Program-made: the position numbers and the translations under genes
NCBI RefSeq assembly: GCF_003688405.1
Contig: NZ_REFC01000014.1
Span: forward strand, 124,001 to 188,000
DNA from: Ulvibacter antarcticus
GTDB lineage: Bacteria > Bacteroidota > Bacteroidia > Flavobacteriales > Flavobacteriaceae
DNA length: 64,000 bases
Direction of reading: 5' to 3'
Shown: one piece after another, positions 1 through 9,271 of the stretch
How the letters are laid out: every line of letters starts with the position of its first letter
Position numbering within the stretch: the stretch's first letter is position 1
The notes under the pieces: generated by a model
Told to the model about the DNA's origin: nothing
Database searches by the model: none
The model's input: only the letters and a program-made list of their open reading frames with translations

Positions 1-3000
1 AGTTTCAATTTGAATAATTACGCAATCAAAGACCTTGCTATTGATGGTAACATAAAAAATGGTAGGGGGAAGGTAATTTCTAAATATAAAGATGAAAATC
101 TAAATGTCGCTCTGGACGCAATTGTTGTTTTAGATTCAATCGCTTCCGAAGCTATAATTGATCTTAATATAATTGGTGCCGATCTTCAAGCCTTGGGACT
201 TATACAGCGCGATGTTAGAACGGGTCTAAAATTAAGTGCCAATTTTAAAGGCAACACAACGGCCTATGATGTAACTGGAAGTATTGACGACGGGGTTGTG
301 GTCTATGATAATAAAACATACTTATTGGGAAGCTTTAATGCCGGAGCACATGTTAGAAAGGATACCACGGCATTATTTGTAAAAAACAAAATGCTAGATC
401 TGGAATTGGAATCCAACACAGACCCCCTTACTTTTAGCAAGGCTTTGCAACGACATGTGGCTAGTTACTTTTATAGAGATGCAAAGTTGCCAGATTCAGT
501 AGTAAATCCCGTAAATCTAAGGTTGAAGGGAACGGTTAGTCAGGCACCGCTTTTAAAAGAGGTTTTCTTAGTAAATATTCAAGACCTTGATACAATCTCA
601 GTTGCGATCGATTTTAAGGAAAAAACAAGACAATTGAAAGCGAAAATCGCAGCGCCTCATATTGACTATGCGGGTAATCAAATTGATAGTTTGGCGTTCA
701 CGATGGATACAGACAGGGATAATTTTAATTTCAATCTAGGATTTCGAGAAATCAATGCCGGACCGTTTGCAATTAAAAGCACCACAATAACTGGTAATCA
801 GGTGAACAATGAGATGAACTTAGAGTTCTTATCGTATGATGGCGATGAGAAATTGATGCATGTGCAATCACAAATCACAGGTGAAAGAGACCGATTGGTT
901 TTTAAAGTACTACCAAAAGATTTATTGTTGAATAAAAACGCCTGGACTATTCCTGCCACCAATGAGGTGATCTTCACTGAGAAGAATTTGGAATTTGTGG
1001 ATTTTAAAATTAACAGAAATGGTCAATCCATAGCAATCACAGACAAATTACCAAACATCAACAAAGAACATATTGCAATTGCATACAATAATTTTAATTT
1101 AAGCGAAGTACTAGATTATTTAAATCCCGAAGAACGTTTTGCTGAAGGTATTTTAAACGGTGACCTTATTATTGAAAACCCTTTTAGTGATACTGGTATT
1201 CTTGCCGACCTATCCATAAACCAATTCAAAATAATGGATGTTGATATAGGCAATCTTACTTTGGATGCAAAAGGTCTGGGTGGGTCACAATATGATATTA
1301 ATCTCGAAATTCAGGGTGGGGATGTTAGTCTGAAATTAGATGGGGGCTATCTCGCTAATGCTGAAGGAGCCAATTTAGATTTGAATCTTGATATATCACA
1401 ATTCAAAATGAAGGCATTAGAAGGGTTTTCTCAAGGTGAAGTAAGTAATGCTGAAGGTGTGTTTACTGGTAATTTTGAGGTAAACGGTCCTATATCAGAA
1501 CCAAAATATAACGGAGCACTTAATTTTAAGGGTGCAACTTTTGAAATAACTAAGTTTAATGCAGCTTTCACCCTTGCTGATGAAAAATTGAAAATAGACA
1601 ATCAAGGACTTACAATGGATCGCTTTACTGTTTTGGATGAAAATGGAAATACGTTGGTAATTGCAGGTGCAGTAGGCACCAATAATTTTCTAAATCCAAC
1701 CTTCGATCTTTCAATCAAGGCAACTAATTTTCAAGTATTGAACGCTACAGAAGAAGATAATGATTTTCTCTACGGAAAAGCTGTTTTTGACGCAAATGCA
1801 AAATTGACTGGCGATCTTCTAATCCCGAAGCTCGATGTGAAAGCCACAGTAAATAATACAACGGATATTACATATATAATGCCTTCTGCTACTGTAAACA
1901 TTGAAGATAGAAATGGGGTGGTGGTTTTTGTGAACCGAGAAAATCCCGATGCGATCCTCACCCGAGCTGAAGAACAAACAGCAACAGTAACAGGTTTTGA
2001 TATTGCTGCACTGGTGAATGTTGGTGAAGGCGCCAAAGTAAAAATTATCATCGATGAAGAGACGGGAGATAACTTTCAGGTTTATGGAGAAGGTGAGTTT
2101 AATTTTACCATGAATCCTAATGGTAGAATGAACCTTGTAGGTGTCTATAATGTCTCTGGAGGTCAATATGAAATGAATTTGTACAATCTGGTAAATCGTA
2201 AGTTCGAACTCGTGAAAGGAAGTCGGGTGTCCTGGTCAGGAGACCCATTCGATGCCAAATTAGATGTAAAAGCTTTATATAATGTTGAAGCCTCTGCATC
2301 TGCATTAATGGCTGCACAGACATCAGGTTCAGACCCGGCATTAAAATCAAAATTCAGACAGGTCTTACCATTTTATGTTTATTTAAATGTGGATGGTGAA
2401 TTATTGCAGCCTAAAATATCGTTTAATTTAGATATGCCAAAAGATGATCAAGGAGCGATTGGAGGTCAGGTTTATGGCAGAATCCAATTATTAAATCAAC
2501 AGGAAGCCGAACTTAATAAACAAGTGTTTTCGCTATTGGTACTCAATAGATTTTATCCGGAACCTGGTAGTGATGGAAGTCGGGGAGGTGCAGCGTCTAT
2601 TGCCAGAGATAATATAAATGACGCACTATCTGATCAACTCAATGTTTTTTCAGATAAATTATTAGGAGATTCAGGTGTTGAATTAGATTTTGGACTGGAC
2701 AGTTACACAGATTATCAGGGTGATTCTCCCACCGAGCGAACGCAACTAGACATTGCTGCGCAGAAAAAATTGTTCAACGACCGCTTAATTGTAAGAGTAG
2801 GAAGTGAACTGGATATACAGGGGAGTAGTTCCATTGGAGAATCCACCCCTTTGATAGGAAATGTTAGTTTAGAGTATATTCTTACTGAAAATGGTAGATA
2901 TCGCCTTAAAGGTTTCCGAAGAAATCAATTTGAAAATGTAATCGACGGACAAACAATCGCTAGTGGGATTGCATTAATATTTACACAGGAATTTAATAGA

Positions 3001-3153
3001 TTTAGTGAATTAAGAGACGCTATTTTCTTCAAAAAATCGAAAGCTGAAGCTGAAGCTGAAGCAGAAGCAGAAGAGAAGAAGAAAGAGGAAAGTCAGAAGG
3101 CTGAAGAGGAAAGAGTAAAGATTAAAGAGGAAATGAACATTGAAAATGATTAA
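1..3153 (+). CDS. tamB: TamB-like translocation/assembly protein (5' partial)
   Basis: The frame is open from base 1, so the true start lies upstream and the TTG at 10 is only an internal leucine. About 1050 residues are visible. They are beta-rich and repetitive (many N/D/G turns), as in the AsmA/TamB beta-helix that spans the periplasm, and end in a DUF490-type C-terminal domain (roughly residues 600-1000: YNVSGGQYEMNLYN, VYGRIQLLNQQ, LEYILTENGRYRLKGFRR). The last ~37 residues are an unusual charged tail with an EA repeat. The next gene, 6 bases on, encodes a TamA-type lipoprotein barrel, so the pair should form a TAM-like module for outer-membrane protein or lipid transport. The family call is firm; the substrate is not known. 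Confidence 0.9.
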   Translation, partial: SFNLNNYAIKDLAIDGNIKNGRGKVISKYKDENLNVALDAIVVLDSIASEAIIDLNIIGADLQALGLIQRDVRTGLKLSANFKGNTTAYDVTGSIDDGVVVYDNKTYLLGSFNAGAHVRKDTTALFVKNKMLDLELESNTDPLTFSKALQRHVASYFYRDAKLPDSVVNPVNLRLKGTVSQAPLLKEVFLVNIQDLDTISVAIDFKEKTRQLKAKIAAPHIDYAGNQIDSLAFTMDTDRDNFNFNLGFREINAGPFAIKSTTITGNQVNNEMNLEFLSYDGDEKLMHVQSQITGERDRLVFKVLPKDLLLNKNAWTIPATNEVIFTEKNLEFVDFKINRNGQSIAITDKLPNINKEHIAIAYNNFNLSEVLDYLNPEERFAEGILNGDLIIENPFSDTGILADLSINQFKIMDVDIGNLTLDAKGLGGSQYDINLEIQGGDVSLKLDGGYLANAEGANLDLNLDISQFKMKALEGFSQGEVSNAEGVFTGNFEVNGPISEPKYNGALNFKGATFEITKFNAAFTLADEKLKIDNQGLTMDRFTVLDENGNTLVIAGAVGTNNFLNPTFDLSIKATNFQVLNATEEDNDFLYGKAVFDANAKLTGDLLIPKLDVKATVNNTTDITYIMPSATVNIEDRNGVVVFVNRENPDAILTRAEEQTATVTGFDIAALVNVGEGAKVKIIIDEETGDNFQVYGEGEFNFTMNPNGRMNLVGVYNVSGGQYEMNLYNLVNRKFELVKGSRVSWSGDPFDAKLDVKALYNVEASASALMAAQTSGSDPALKSKFRQVLPFYVYLNVDGELLQPKISFNLDMPKDDQGAIGGQVYGRIQLLNQQEAELNKQVFSLLVLNRFYPEPGSDGSRGGAASIARDNINDALSDQLNVFSDKLLGDSGVELDFGLDSYTDYQGDSPTERTQLDIAAQKKLFNDRLIVRVGSELDIQGSSSIGESTPLIGNVSLEYILTENGRYRLKGFRRNQFENVIDGQTIASGIALIFTQEFNRFSELRDAIFFKKSKAEAEAEAEAEEKKKEESQKAEEERVKIKEEMNIEND

Positions 3154-3159
3154 TTGAGT

Positions 3160-5451
3160 ATGGGTAAATTAGATTTCGGAAGCATATATACAAAAGTGAT
3201 AGGTCTTGCAATTCTCATACTATTGCAGGCTTGTAGCATCCAGAAATTTATACCCGAAGATGAGCTATTGTACACAGGCGGAACAGTCGATATAGTATCG
3301 GACACCATCCTTAAAAATAAATCTGAACTCACTTCTGTGCTCGAAGAGGTGATACGCCCTAAGCCAAATAGCAAGCTATTAGGAATGAATCTGGGCTTAT
3401 ATTATCATTATAAAAGTCGGAAAGAAAAGCCAGGTTTTTTGAACAAGTGGTTAAATAAGCAACTGGGTCAAAAACCTGTGTACAGAAGTGATGTTGAGAC
3501 TTTTCAAGTAGAAGAACTTCTTCGAAATAGATTAGAAAACCGCGGTTTTTTCTACAGTCAGGCTTCTTCTGATGTTATTGAGGACGAAGTGAAAAAACGG
3601 GCGTCCGCAGTTTATACAGTAAAGGTGCCTACCCCTTATCGTATGGCGACCTATCAATTAGATACCCTGTCACCCCCTATTTATAAAGAGATGATAAGTA
3701 GTGTAGCAACATCCAAATTGAAACCTGGAATTCGTTTTAATTTAGCCGCACTTAAACTAGAAAGAGAGCGAATTGACGGTGAATTAAAGGAGAAAGGGTA
3801 TTACAATTTTAATCCTGGATTTTTGATATTTGAGGCAGACACCAATCAATATAAAAACAAGAGATTTGACCTGTTTTTAAAGCTGAAAAAAGATGTTCCT
3901 AAAGCAGCTATTTTGCCTTATACTATCGATAAAGTAAACATTTATGCTAATTATGATCTTGAAAGGGATTCGCTCCAAATGGATATTACAAGGTTTAATG
4001 AAAAAAACTTTATTCAGGAAAATGAATTCTTTAAACCGAAACATTTAGATCCTTTTATTACGATTGAAGAAGGAGAATTATACAGTCCAATCATTTCTAA
4101 AAATACAGCGCGTAGGCTGTCTACCATAGGTGCTTATAAGTTTGTGAATATTCAGTATAAAGAAATAGATTCTATGGCTACCGACAGCACGGCAAGTTTG
4201 GAAGCAAATATTTATCTATCTCCATTAAACAAACGAGCCGTGAGAGCCGAATTGCAGGCCGTGACTAAATCGAATAACTTCGCAGGCCCCGCATTCGGAC
4301 TCACTTTCAGCAATAGGAATTTCTTAAAAGGTGGTGAAACCTTGAATACTAGCGCTAACGTAGGTTATGAAGTGCAGGTGGCAGGTGGCGATCAAGCAGG
4401 GCTCACAAGTATTGTATTAGGAGCAAAATCTGAACTTATTTTTCCCAGAGTGATTGCCCCTTTTAAAATAAATACAGATTTTTTTGAGTATGCTATACCA
4501 AAAACCAAAACAGGAATTGGCGTTGAATATTTAAGTAGAAGTCAGTTATATACACTTCTTTCAGGGACTGCTCAATTTGGGTACACTTGGAATGCCAACA
4601 GATACGTCCTTCATGAGATAAATCCAATCTCTATTAATTATACCAGGTTATTAAATACTAGCCCGGAATTCGAACTAATTCTCGAAGAAAATTCATTTTT
4701 GCAACGAAGCTTTGAGCAACAATTTATATCGGGTCTTACATATTCATTTACCTACAATGGAATGGTAGATACTTCTAAGAAACATCAAATATTTCTCAAT
4801 ACTACCTTCGATATTGCTGGAAATAGCATCAGTTTATTTGGTCAGCAACAAGAGGGGGTAGATTCGAAAACTTTTTTGGGAACAGAATACGCACAGTACG
4901 CAAAGGTTGATGCAGATATTAGATATCACTTTAACTTCGGAAAAGATCAAAAAATAGCGACACGATTATTTGCTGGCTACGGCTATGCGTATGGTAATTC
5001 TGAAGTATTGCCATTTATTAAGCAATATTACTCAGGAGGCCCATATAGTGTCCGTGCCTTTCGAATAAGGTCCTTGGGCCCTGGAACGTATATTGGGGAC
5101 CCAGATGGCACAGGTACTTTTTTTGATCAATCTGGGAACATTCGCCTTGAGGCTAATATTGAATATCGTTTTCCAATATTTGGGTTTTTGAAGGGGGCCG
5201 TTTTTGCCGATGCCGGAAATATCTGGTTATCTAATGAAAACCCACAACTTCCCGGTGGAAAATTTTCAAGTAGTTTCATGAGTGAGTTAGGAATGGGAGC
5301 AGGCTTTGGCCTCCGTGTGGATGTACAGGGCTTCGTTATTCGTTTTGATTTGGCGGCTCCTTTTCACGATCCAGCTTTAGAAGAAAATAATCGATTCGAT
5401 TTTAGAGTTGACGAACCCCTATTGAATTTTGCTATAGGATACCCGTTTTAA
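3160..5451 (+). CDS. tamL: TamL: lipoprotein Omp85/BamA-family outer membrane barrel
   Basis: This 763-residue protein begins with a lipoprotein signal (LILLQAC, lipobox cysteine near residue 25), then POTRA-like repeats, then a C-terminal Omp85 barrel. The barrel carries the signature YYSGGPYSVRAFRIRSLGPG and a final aromatic strand ending YPF. Lipid-anchored TamA homologues (TamL) are typical of Bacteroidota and replace TamA. I take ATG 3160 as the start rather than the in-frame TTG at 3154. The gene follows tamB by 6 bases, so the two are probably co-transcribed and act as one envelope assembly complex. A second, divergent homologue lies at 31259-33850. Confidence 0.9.
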   Translation: MGKLDFGSIYTKVIGLAILILLQACSIQKFIPEDELLYTGGTVDIVSDTILKNKSELTSVLEEVIRPKPNSKLLGMNLGLYYHYKSRKEKPGFLNKWLNKQLGQKPVYRSDVETFQVEELLRNRLENRGFFYSQASSDVIEDEVKKRASAVYTVKVPTPYRMATYQLDTLSPPIYKEMISSVATSKLKPGIRFNLAALKLERERIDGELKEKGYYNFNPGFLIFEADTNQYKNKRFDLFLKLKKDVPKAAILPYTIDKVNIYANYDLERDSLQMDITRFNEKNFIQENEFFKPKHLDPFITIEEGELYSPIISKNTARRLSTIGAYKFVNIQYKEIDSMATDSTASLEANIYLSPLNKRAVRAELQAVTKSNNFAGPAFGLTFSNRNFLKGGETLNTSANVGYEVQVAGGDQAGLTSIVLGAKSELIFPRVIAPFKINTDFFEYAIPKTKTGIGVEYLSRSQLYTLLSGTAQFGYTWNANRYVLHEINPISINYTRLLNTSPEFELILEENSFLQRSFEQQFISGLTYSFTYNGMVDTSKKHQIFLNTTFDIAGNSISLFGQQQEGVDSKTFLGTEYAQYAKVDADIRYHFNFGKDQKIATRLFAGYGYAYGNSEVLPFIKQYYSGGPYSVRAFRIRSLGPGTYIGDPDGTGTFFDQSGNIRLEANIEYRFPIFGFLKGAVFADAGNIWLSNENPQLPGGKFSSSFMSELGMGAGFGLRVDVQGFVIRFDLAAPFHDPALEENNRFDFRVDEPLLNFAIGYPF

Positions 5452-5463
5452 ATTTTATTGAGA

Positions 5464-6369
5464 ATGAAAGAACCTATACCAGATGAAACACTAAAACGAC
5501 ATTTTAAGTTCAAGGATCTTCCCAGCTTGCTTATTACTACTGCTAAGTCCTGGTTTAATAGTGAGCCTTTTGAGAAAAGTGCTGTGGTCGCTTACTATGC
5601 TATTTTATCACTACCAGGATTGGTAATTATTATTTTAAACGTGGTGGGTGCCATTTGGGGTAGAGAAATTGTACAGGGAGAATTACTTAATGAAATAACT
5701 AAAGCATTAGGTACAGAGACAGCAGAAACTATCCGTGTAATGATGGTTGAGCGAGGTGATACTCCTACCTCAGTGTTTGCGACGGTTATTGGTGTTACAG
5801 TTCTCTTATACGGAGCTACCGGTGTGTTTTTTCAAGTTCAAAATGCATTAGACAAAATTTGGGAAGCTAAGCCACGCTTTACAAATAGCATTATAGAGAC
5901 TATTTTTACTCGATTTAAAAGTTTTGGATTCATTCTCATTGTAGGGTTTTTACTCCTCATTAGTTTTGTTCTAACATCTGCTTTAAGTGCTTTTGGAAAT
6001 AATCTAAAGCGATTCATCCCGGAAAGTTTAGTCGAATTCGTTTATATTTTTGATGTGGTTATTTCCTTATCGTTTATTTACTTTTTGTTTGCAGCCATGT
6101 TTAAAATATTACCGAATGCCACAATTCCCTGGCGTGCAGTTCGCATTGGGGCCGCCTTGACTTCTCTACTATTTGCTGGTGGAAAGTATTTATTGGCAAT
6201 CTACTTTAGTGAATTAGAACCGGGATCAACTTACGGCACTGCAGGATCTCTAATTTTGATTATGTTGTGGGTTTCTTATTCGAGTTTAATTCTGTTTTTT
6301 GGAGCACATTTTACTAAGGCATATTCTGAAAAGTATTTAAGGAATCAACCCAAACAAGTACTGCAATAG
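5464..6369 (+). CDS. YihY/BrkB-family inner membrane protein
   Basis: The 301-residue protein has about six hydrophobic helices and family landmarks: WFNSEPFEKSAVVAYYAILSLPGL near the N terminus, LYGATGVFFQVQNALDKIWE in the middle and a C-terminal GSLILIMLWVSYSSLILFFGAHFTKAY. This is the YihY/virulence factor BrkB family (older name RNase BN, now known to be wrong for this family). The molecular role is unsettled. It lies 12 bases after tamL and probably belongs to the same transcript. ATG 5464 is preferred to the in-frame TTG at 5458. A long hairpin at 6500-6539 may end the transcript. Confidence 0.88.
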   Translation: MKEPIPDETLKRHFKFKDLPSLLITTAKSWFNSEPFEKSAVVAYYAILSLPGLVIIILNVVGAIWGREIVQGELLNEITKALGTETAETIRVMMVERGDTPTSVFATVIGVTVLLYGATGVFFQVQNALDKIWEAKPRFTNSIIETIFTRFKSFGFILIVGFLLLISFVLTSALSAFGNNLKRFIPESLVEFVYIFDVVISLSFIYFLFAAMFKILPNATIPWRAVRIGAALTSLLFAGGKYLLAIYFSELEPGSTYGTAGSLILIMLWVSYSSLILFFGAHFTKAYSEKYLRNQPKQVLQ

Positions 6370-6734
6370 TTGCGATTTACCTTACTATCCATTCCATTTT
6401 TAATTTTATGTGATCTTTTTCATACTAAAATTATGATTTTCAGTAAATTACGTAGAAACACCTATTTGATTCGATTAGAATAAGTTGTACTATTATAATG
6501 GCTTATTATCCCTAAAGTGCTTTAAGGCTTTAATAAGCCTTATTTGCGAAATAATATAAAATTACTTTTTTGAGATTCGCAATGGATACAAGATATCAGC
6601 AATCTCTTTAGTGATATAGTGAGTGTTTCTGAAAAATAACCGTATCACCTCCGGCTGAATTTATTTAAATCACTTTCTAGCAGGAAGTGTAAAAATCATA
6701 ATTAATCGAATATTAATTTTAAGAGCTAATTATT
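6370..6734. other. 365-bp gene-free leader with a 40-bp hairpin
   Basis: No gene seen. It separates the yihY end from the tail tube pair. Its one clear structure is the nested dyad at 6500-6539. No perfect TAnnTTTG element was found before the tube genes, so their promoter is unidentified. Confidence 0.6.
6500..6539. repeat. 40-bp nested inverted repeat upstream of tube genes
   Basis: The outer arms GGCTTATTA (6500-6508) and TAATAAGCC (6531-6539) are perfect complements. The inner arms CCTAAAG and CTTTAAGG pair with one bulge, leaving a 2-base loop. There is no clear T-tract on either side, so it could be a weak terminator for yihY, an operator or an mRNA leader structure. Confidence 0.7.
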
Positions 6735-7193
6735 ATGGCAGGAGAAGGACAAGATAACTTATGGCCATTACCAAAGTTTTATTTTGATGTAAAACTCGGT
6801 TCAAATCATAAAACTGTGTCATTTCAGGAGGTATCAGGCTTGGATACTGAGTCACAGCTTATCGAATACCGGCATAATGATAACAAGATGTTTTCAACCG
6901 GTAAAATGCCCGGCATATCCAAATCGGGGAATGTTACCCTCAAGAAAGGAATTTTTGTCAATGACAATAGTTTCTGGACATGGTACGATGCTATAAAAAT
7001 GAATATAATAAAAAGAGAGACTGTGACTATTCAACTATTGGATGAAAATGCTAGTCCCACCATGACATGGACTTTGGCGAACGCATGGCCTACAAAGATT
7101 TCCAGTACCGATATGAAGTCGGAGGCCAATGAGGTTGCTGTTGAATCGCTAGAACTGGCACACGAAGGTTTAACTATTAAAAATGGAGGCTAA
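6735..7193 (+). CDS. Tail tube protein, T4 gp19/Afp1-Pvc1 type
   Basis: The 152-residue protein matches the tail-tube family shared by T4-like phages and extracellular contractile injection systems (Phage_T4_gp19). It shows the layout seen in Pvc1/Afp1: WPLPKFYFDVKLG, then FQEVSGLDTESQLIEYRH, then a basic GNVTLKKGIF strand, then MTWTLANAWPTKISSTD and a closing NEVAVESLELAHEGL. Such proteins stack as hexameric rings inside a sheath. No sheath, baseplate, spike, LysM or AAA+ gene lies in the window. Its stop overlaps the next start (TAATG), so the two are translationally coupled. Family membership is clear; assembly into a tube is inference. Confidence 0.88.
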   Translation: MAGEGQDNLWPLPKFYFDVKLGSNHKTVSFQEVSGLDTESQLIEYRHNDNKMFSTGKMPGISKSGNVTLKKGIFVNDNSFWTWYDAIKMNIIKRETVTIQLLDENASPTMTWTLANAWPTKISSTDMKSEANEVAVESLELAHEGLTIKNGG

Positions 7194-7636
7194 TGGAGAC
7201 CTATTATCCGCCTCTCGGTTTTTATTTTCGATTGAGTTTTAGTGACGAAGCCGGAAAATTGGATGCTGCTTTTAAGGAAGTTTCGGGAATAAGCATGGAA
7301 ATGGGAGTAGAGGAAATTGTAGAAGGTGGGAACAATAATTTTAAACATAGAGTTCCTACTTCAGTAAAATTCTCAAATTTAGTGTTAAAACGAGGCTTAG
7401 TGCCTAAAGATTCTGGTATTGTAGACTGGTGTCAGAGAACGTTGGGTGGCGGACTTATGGAAACTATAGAAAATAAAACCATTAATGTTGAGCTATTAAA
7501 TGAAAATGGCGATCCACTTATGTCATGGAATTTCTTCAATGCCTGGCCGGTAAAATTGGAAACTTCCGATCTCAATTCGATGAATAACGAAATCGTTATT
7601 GAAAGCTTAGAGTTTGCTTATAGTTATTACAATTAG
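7193..7636 (+). CDS. Tail tube protein, T4 gp19/Afp5-Pvc5 type
   Basis: The 147-residue protein is a second member of the gp19-like tube family, with the YYPPLGFYFRLSF opening typical of the Afp5/Pvc5 subgroup. In injection systems that subgroup sits at the baseplate end of the tube. Further landmarks are FKEVSGISMEMGVEEI, NLVLKRGLVP and MSWNFFNAWPVKLETSDL. It is clearly related to the preceding gene but not a recent duplicate. Its ATG overlaps the upstream TAA by one base. The two form an isolated pair, followed by the convergent susD. They could be a remnant of an injection system or a domesticated two-protein device. Confidence 0.87.
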   Translation: METYYPPLGFYFRLSFSDEAGKLDAAFKEVSGISMEMGVEEIVEGGNNNFKHRVPTSVKFSNLVLKRGLVPKDSGIVDWCQRTLGGGLMETIENKTINVELLNENGDPLMSWNFFNAWPVKLETSDLNSMNNEIVIESLEFAYSYYN

Positions 7637-7748
7637 TAAAGTTCTGGAATTTGATCCATTAATTTTTAAGTTTAACTAAGTCTCAAGAGTTTTAGAATGA
7701 GCGGTGATGCTCGATAATATTTATCAGAAAAATTCAATGAGCAACAAA

Positions 7749-7780
7749 AAAAGGTCCCGAGATTTCTCTCAGGACCTTTT
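7749..7780 (-). terminator. Terminator after susD (possibly bidirectional)
   Basis: Arms 7749-7761 (AAAAGGTCCCGAG) and 7768-7780 (CTCAGGACCTTTT) pair along 13 bases with one G-T pair and a 6-base loop. Read on the minus strand the stem is followed by a T-run, fitting termination of the susC-susD transcript. It may also stop the plus-strand tube operon. Confidence 0.85.
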
Positions 7781-7805
7781 GATAAAGTATAAACTTTAAT
7801 TGTTC

Positions 7806-9260
7806 TTAGAACATATCGAAGAATAATTTAGTTTCAGGTGCATCTCCACCAATAGCAGCGGCAGCAGCATCATAACTTTCTCCATTCAACGTTTGCTCAA
7901 CAGTTGGATATGTATAACGGTTTGGGTACCCAGACAAAGCCTCGGTTGGTTCAGCCATTACAGGGTAATCAAGTCTTCTAATAGAAGTCCATGATTCCAT
8001 TCCTCTATTAAATAAAGCAAGCCATCTTTGAGTACCAATAACTTGTTTCCATGCTGGAGTAGAAGAACTAGCCGTGATAGCACTGTTGTAATCTACAGTT
8101 GCTTGAGCTAAGAAATCTGAAGCTTCAGTGGCAGTACCACCCCAGAAAGTTATAGATGCTGTAATTCCAGCATCATAATGATTCTTAGCAGTTCCACCTA
8201 CAGCGTATCCTCTTGCAGCAGCTTCGGCTAATAAGAATTCAACCTCAATATAGTCCATTAAAAGTCCTGGTAAAGTAGGATCTTGAAATTGAGCAGCATG
8301 CTTAGAGTGATCTGCATAAGCAGAAGCAGAACCAATTTCACCACCAACAAATAAACCATCAACAGGCTCTAAGTAAAGAGGTCTTCTTGGATCATTAATA
8401 GCATTCATGATATCAGTTAAGGTTTTACCAGCGATAAAATCTTGTCTTCCACTTAACACTAAATCAACGTAAAGAGGATTTGTGTTTGGATCTGAAGATG
8501 AATAAGTATAAGCAGCGTTATCAGCACTACTAGAAATAAGACCTGCTGAGAAAGCATTTTCAACTGTACTTTGAGCTAAAGCAGGGTTTACATCAGATAA
8601 TGTAATTCCCATTCTTAATTTCAAAGAGTTTGCAAACTTCTTCCAGCTAGCTGTATTTCCATCATAGATTCTTTCATCATCAGCACCAAAACTACCAATA
8701 CCAGTATTTAAGGCATTTGAAGCAGCAGTTAAGCGACTAATAAGATCTGTGTAAATAGTCAATGCATCATCGTAAGCTGGTGCAAGGTTATCAGAATCAA
8801 GTGCTTCTGTATAAGGCACATCACCAAAAGTTTCCACAAGGTTAGCATACGTATATACTGTTAAGATTTCAATGATCGCTTGCTTATTAGGCTTTTGAGC
8901 ATTAAGTTCTGGAGTAGAATAAGTAGTTGCCTCAATTACTTTGGAAGCTTCATTAAGATCTTTTAAAACATCTTTGTATAAAGCACTCCAGTGGTTTTCA
9001 GGAATCTGACGAGTAACCTGATCGTAGTTACTTTCATCTGTGTAAGTGGACTCTTGTAAATACTGAACCCACAGTTTCGTATTGTTTTGGTTCACATTTA
9101 GTGAAACCATTTGGTCCACCAATTGTTTTTCAGCCGAAATAAACAAGCTCTCTCCACTTACAGCCGAGGGATCTTTTATGTTTTCATTCAGGCTTTCCAA
9201 ACTATCTGAACATGATACGGCGATAAATACCGTAACGAGAATTAAAATTAGTTTTTTCAT
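7806..9260 (-). CDS. SusD/RagB-family surface nutrient-binding lipoprotein
   Basis: The 484-residue protein starts with a lipoprotein signal ending VSCS and continues LNENIKDPSAVSGESLF, the opening of the SusD-like group. TPR-like helices follow (LLMDYIEVEFLLAEAAARGY; WLALFNRGMESWTSIRRLDYP). SusD proteins sit on the cell surface as the lid of a SusC channel and capture glycans or peptides. It lies 11 bases after the susC gene on the same strand, so the two form one operon. No glycoside hydrolase, peptidase or sulfatase is nearby, so the substrate cannot be guessed. Confidence 0.93.
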   Translation of the reverse strand: MKKLILILVTVFIAVSCSDSLESLNENIKDPSAVSGESLFISAEKQLVDQMVSLNVNQNNTKLWVQYLQESTYTDESNYDQVTRQIPENHWSALYKDVLKDLNEASKVIEATTYSTPELNAQKPNKQAIIEILTVYTYANLVETFGDVPYTEALDSDNLAPAYDDALTIYTDLISRLTAASNALNTGIGSFGADDERIYDGNTASWKKFANSLKLRMGITLSDVNPALAQSTVENAFSAGLISSSADNAAYTYSSSDPNTNPLYVDLVLSGRQDFIAGKTLTDIMNAINDPRRPLYLEPVDGLFVGGEIGSASAYADHSKHAAQFQDPTLPGLLMDYIEVEFLLAEAAARGYAVGGTAKNHYDAGITASITFWGGTATEASDFLAQATVDYNSAITASSSTPAWKQVIGTQRWLALFNRGMESWTSIRRLDYPVMAEPTEALSGYPNRYTYPTVEQTLNGESYDAAAAAIGGDAPETKLFFDMF

Positions 9261-9271
9261 ATTTTTTAGAA

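Noticed and set aside
1819-2166. Minus-strand frame of 115 codons inside tamB
   Set aside because: It lies wholly within the tamB reading frame and has no signal of its own.
6370-9260. A complete contractile injection system or prophage
   Set aside because: Only the two tube genes are present; the flanks are yihY and susD, with no sheath, baseplate, lysis, integrase or capsid genes.
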